Shown: one piece after another, positions 5,363-6,402 of the stretch | Layout of the letters: the number at the start of each line of letters is the position of its first letter | How positions within the stretch are numbered: the stretch's first letter is position 1 | Position numbers and translations under genes: made by a program | Source of the DNA: an uncultured Bacteroidales bacterium | Lineage (GTDB): Bacteria; Bacteroidota; Bacteroidia; Bacteroidales; Paludibacteraceae | NCBI GenBank assembly: GCA_937911235.1 | Contig: CALDPN010000036.1 | Coordinates: 1 to 6,402, forward strand | DNA: 6,402 bases | Direction of reading: 5' to 3' | Notes under the pieces: model-generated | Told to the model about the DNA's origin: nothing | Databases searched by the model: none | What the model saw: the letters and a program-made list of their open reading frames with translations, nothing else

Positions 5363-5393
5363 CATTGTTAAGAGGCTTGGCGGGTACTGGCAC
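5341..5393 (-). ncRNA. AbiF-associated structured RNA, copy 2
   Basis: This RNA lies between a strong promoter and the abiF remnant. It folds a closing stem ACCCGC (5385-5380) / GCGGGU (5353-5348) around a 26-nt loop, followed by CGUUUUA, a weak U-tract that could terminate part of the transcripts before abiF. In type III toxin-antitoxin systems an RNA made in excess upstream of an RNase toxin neutralises it, and this layout fits that model. It is not known from sequence whether the RNA is cut free or acts as a leader. The same sequence recurs at 4917-4976 and at the right window edge, showing that it is a defined element rather than random leader. Ends are estimated from the promoter and the stem. 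Confidence 0.75.
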
Positions 5394-5395
5394 TG

Positions 5396-5426
5396 CAAAG
5401 ATACAACAAGTTTTTGGATTACCAAA
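5396..5426 (-). promoter_or_regulatory. Promoter of RNA copy 2 / abiF remnant
   Basis: TTTG (5426-5423), 19 nt, then TATCTTTG (5403-5396) on the minus strand. It begins only about 20 nt after the stop of the intact abiF, so the two units are transcribed from separate promoters with no room for a conventional terminator between them. Confidence 0.85.
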
Positions 5427-5446
5427 GAAAATGAAGAAAAAAAATA

Positions 5447-6352
5447 TTACCCCTTCCAGAGTTCTTCTTTAAGCCAATCAACTGGGAAGCCCATTGCTGT
5501 TATATCTATACAAGGATATTCTGCAAGAAGTTTACAGATTTTATTCTTTAAAGTGTTGTTAGGAGATATACAATCAAGAAACCATTTGATAATACACAAG
5601 TTAAAATAAATACGAAGTTTATCTGTATGTAACTTTATCCAAGGTCTTGTAATATGCTTCGGTTCCGTTGCGAGCATAGTATTCTGTTTGTTCCAGATAC
5701 GCGAATGATGACAGCAAGCATTACGAGTAAGTGTCACAATGGACATCCAAGATTCAAAAGGTTTTACTTGCAAAGAAAATTCTTTGGCAATAGTCTTTTT
5801 TACAGAAAGGTCCCTAATATTACAATAAATACTTGTCATAACACCCATAGGTAAAATCTCTGCCAATATCCAAGCAGGAGGATATGTTTCTGAATATTTT
5901 GTTCTAAAGTGAATAATAAAATCTTCTTTTGAGTTAGTGAGTTCTTTAGAAATAATTTTAAGAGTTTTTTTGAATCTATTTGCACTCATAAAATATTTTT
6001 CATCAGTAATCCAATATGGGTCATTAAAAATCTCACAGCCATAATTGACTATAGCACTTCGTACAGCTATTTCAATCTTTTCTATTTCATTAAAAATAAG
6101 GAGTCTAAGCTTTTTGTCAAACTTATACAAGTTAAGAATACTTTGAAATGTTGTATTTACTTTAAAGATATGATTTTTCTTTGGTAGATTTAAGTGGGGA
6201 AACATATAAGCGGAAAGCCTATAATAACCTATATGACTAATATAATTTTCTGCTCTATTAAAATCGTTAATTATTAGACCTCGTGTCAGAAGTAGTTGTA
6301 CTAGGTCTTTTGCAGACTTGTAAGGCTTGTTGTATGATATTCTATTGGGCAT
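5447..6352 (-). CDS. abiF: AbiF/Abi_2-family HEPN protein (putative RNase toxin, phage abortive infection)
   Basis: A 301-residue protein of the Abi_2 (AbiD/AbiF) family. N-terminal motifs are KSAKDLVQLLLTRGLIINDF (12-31) and ISHIGYYRLSAYMFP (38-52). The middle is largely helical and includes LYKFDKKLR, NEIEKIEIAVRSAIV and PPAWILAEILPMG. The key segment is LTRNACCHHSRIWN: R210-N-A-C-C-H215 is an R-x4-H HEPN RNase motif, followed by His216. The protein ends MGFPVDWLKEELWKG, a typical family ending, so it looks complete. Family members cause abortive infection, and RNA cleavage by a HEPN dimer is the expected activity. The start is the ATG at 6352, aligned with the remnant copy; an ATG at 6397 lies inside the RNA element and is rejected. 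The RNA copy upstream is cut by the window edge. Base composition is A/T-rich compared with purT. Confidence 0.93.
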   Translation of the reverse strand: MPNRISYNKPYKSAKDLVQLLLTRGLIINDFNRAENYISHIGYYRLSAYMFPHLNLPKKNHIFKVNTTFQSILNLYKFDKKLRLLIFNEIEKIEIAVRSAIVNYGCEIFNDPYWITDEKYFMSANRFKKTLKIISKELTNSKEDFIIHFRTKYSETYPPAWILAEILPMGVMTSIYCNIRDLSVKKTIAKEFSLQVKPFESWMSIVTLTRNACCHHSRIWNKQNTMLATEPKHITRPWIKLHTDKLRIYFNLCIIKWFLDCISPNNTLKNKICKLLAEYPCIDITAMGFPVDWLKEELWKG

Positions 6353-6353
6353 A

Positions 6354-6370
6354 GTCTTTTGAATTAAGAC
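6354..6370 (-). promoter_or_regulatory. Hairpin abutting the abiF start codon
   Basis: GUCUU (6370-6366) and AAGAC (6358-6354) close a 7-nt loop one nucleotide before the AUG at 6352. It is identical to the hairpin before the remnant copy. Confidence 0.5.
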
Positions 6371-6380
6371 GGTTATAAAG

Positions 6381-6402
6381 TAAAACGACCCGCACATTTG
6401 AG
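6381..6402 (-). ncRNA. AbiF-associated structured RNA, copy 3 (5' part beyond window)
   Basis: These 22 nt are identical to 5341-5362 and include the 3' arm GCGGGU (6393-6388) of the closing stem, the CGUUUUA tail and part of the loop. The 5' arm and the promoter should lie just past the right edge. Confidence 0.65.

Larger units (their letters stand above)
6348..6402. repeat. Direct repeat, copy B (identical to 5308-5362)
   Basis: Second member of the 1040-bp-offset repeat. The leader and RNA are more conserved than the coding part that follows, which differs at many positions in its first 54 codons. Confidence 0.9.

Noticed and set aside
5358..5854. Plus-strand frames opposite abiF and RNA copy 2 (5358-5609, 5654-5854)
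   Set aside because: Antisense readings of a recognised family protein and of the RNA element; nothing in them resembles a protein family.
6353..6397. 15-codon N-terminal extension of AbiF from an ATG at 6397
   Set aside because: It would be encoded by the RNA stem and hairpin. The same peptide arises at the remnant copy only because the RNA element is duplicated; the family-like start is at 6352.
4917..6402. CRISPR array, suggested by the repeated RNA elements and the HEPN protein
   Set aside because: The copies are separated by whole genes (about 0.4 and 1.04 kb), carry their own promoters and have no short unique spacers. The relation to Cas13, if any, would be ancestral.

Overview
The window looks like a chromosome segment from a low-GC member of the Bacteroidota. 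Three things point there. Perfect matches to the Bacteroidota -7 box (TAnnTTTG) precede several genes, three of them with a TTTG -33 box 19-20 nt upstream. Shine-Dalgarno sequences are absent. The left edge carries a secreted protein of a type common in Bacteroidota. The genus cannot be fixed from the sequence. The two housekeeping genes in the middle (purT and a Dabb-domain gene) look clearly richer in G+C than the toxin-like genes on either side, judged by eye.

Layout. Positions 1-1149 (minus) hold the N-terminal 383 residues of a secreted protein ending in InlB B-type (Flg_new / Listeria-Bacteroides) repeats; it runs off the left edge. Positions 1270-2223 (minus) are a complete small operon: a promoter, a 57-residue unknown protein, a zeta-toxin-like P-loop protein and a strong terminator. 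It looks like a toxin-antitoxin-type pair. Positions 2256-3525 (minus) hold purT with its own terminator and -7 box. Divergent from it, 3591-3935 (plus) holds a Dabb-domain gene. A bidirectional terminator at 3983-4006 separates that gene from a convergent HigBA-like toxin-antitoxin pair (4023-4777, minus, genes overlapping by ATGA).

The most interesting part is 4917-6402 (minus). It contains repeated units of [promoter - short structured RNA - abiF-like gene]. Reading in the direction of transcription: an RNA copy cut by the right edge; an intact 301-residue AbiF/Abi_2 protein with an R-x4-H HEPN-type RNase motif; a second promoter and RNA followed by an abiF gene gutted by an internal deletion; and a third promoter and RNA with no abiF gene, lying upstream of the HigBA pair. 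The RNA copies have a conserved G+C-rich closing stem, an almost invariant 26-27-nt loop and a U-rich stretch after the stem. Where abiF follows, a second hairpin ends one nucleotide before its start codon. The arrangement resembles a type III toxin-antitoxin system, in which an RNA neutralises an RNase toxin encoded just downstream. From memory, AbiF proteins have been linked to such RNAs and to the ancestry of Cas13; the tandem array with a decayed copy and an orphan RNA is what looks new here.

Taken together, two core metabolic or stress genes are flanked by small toxin-antitoxin or phage-defence modules. Every gene except the Dabb gene is on the minus strand, but terminators and internal promoters split them into separate transcription units.
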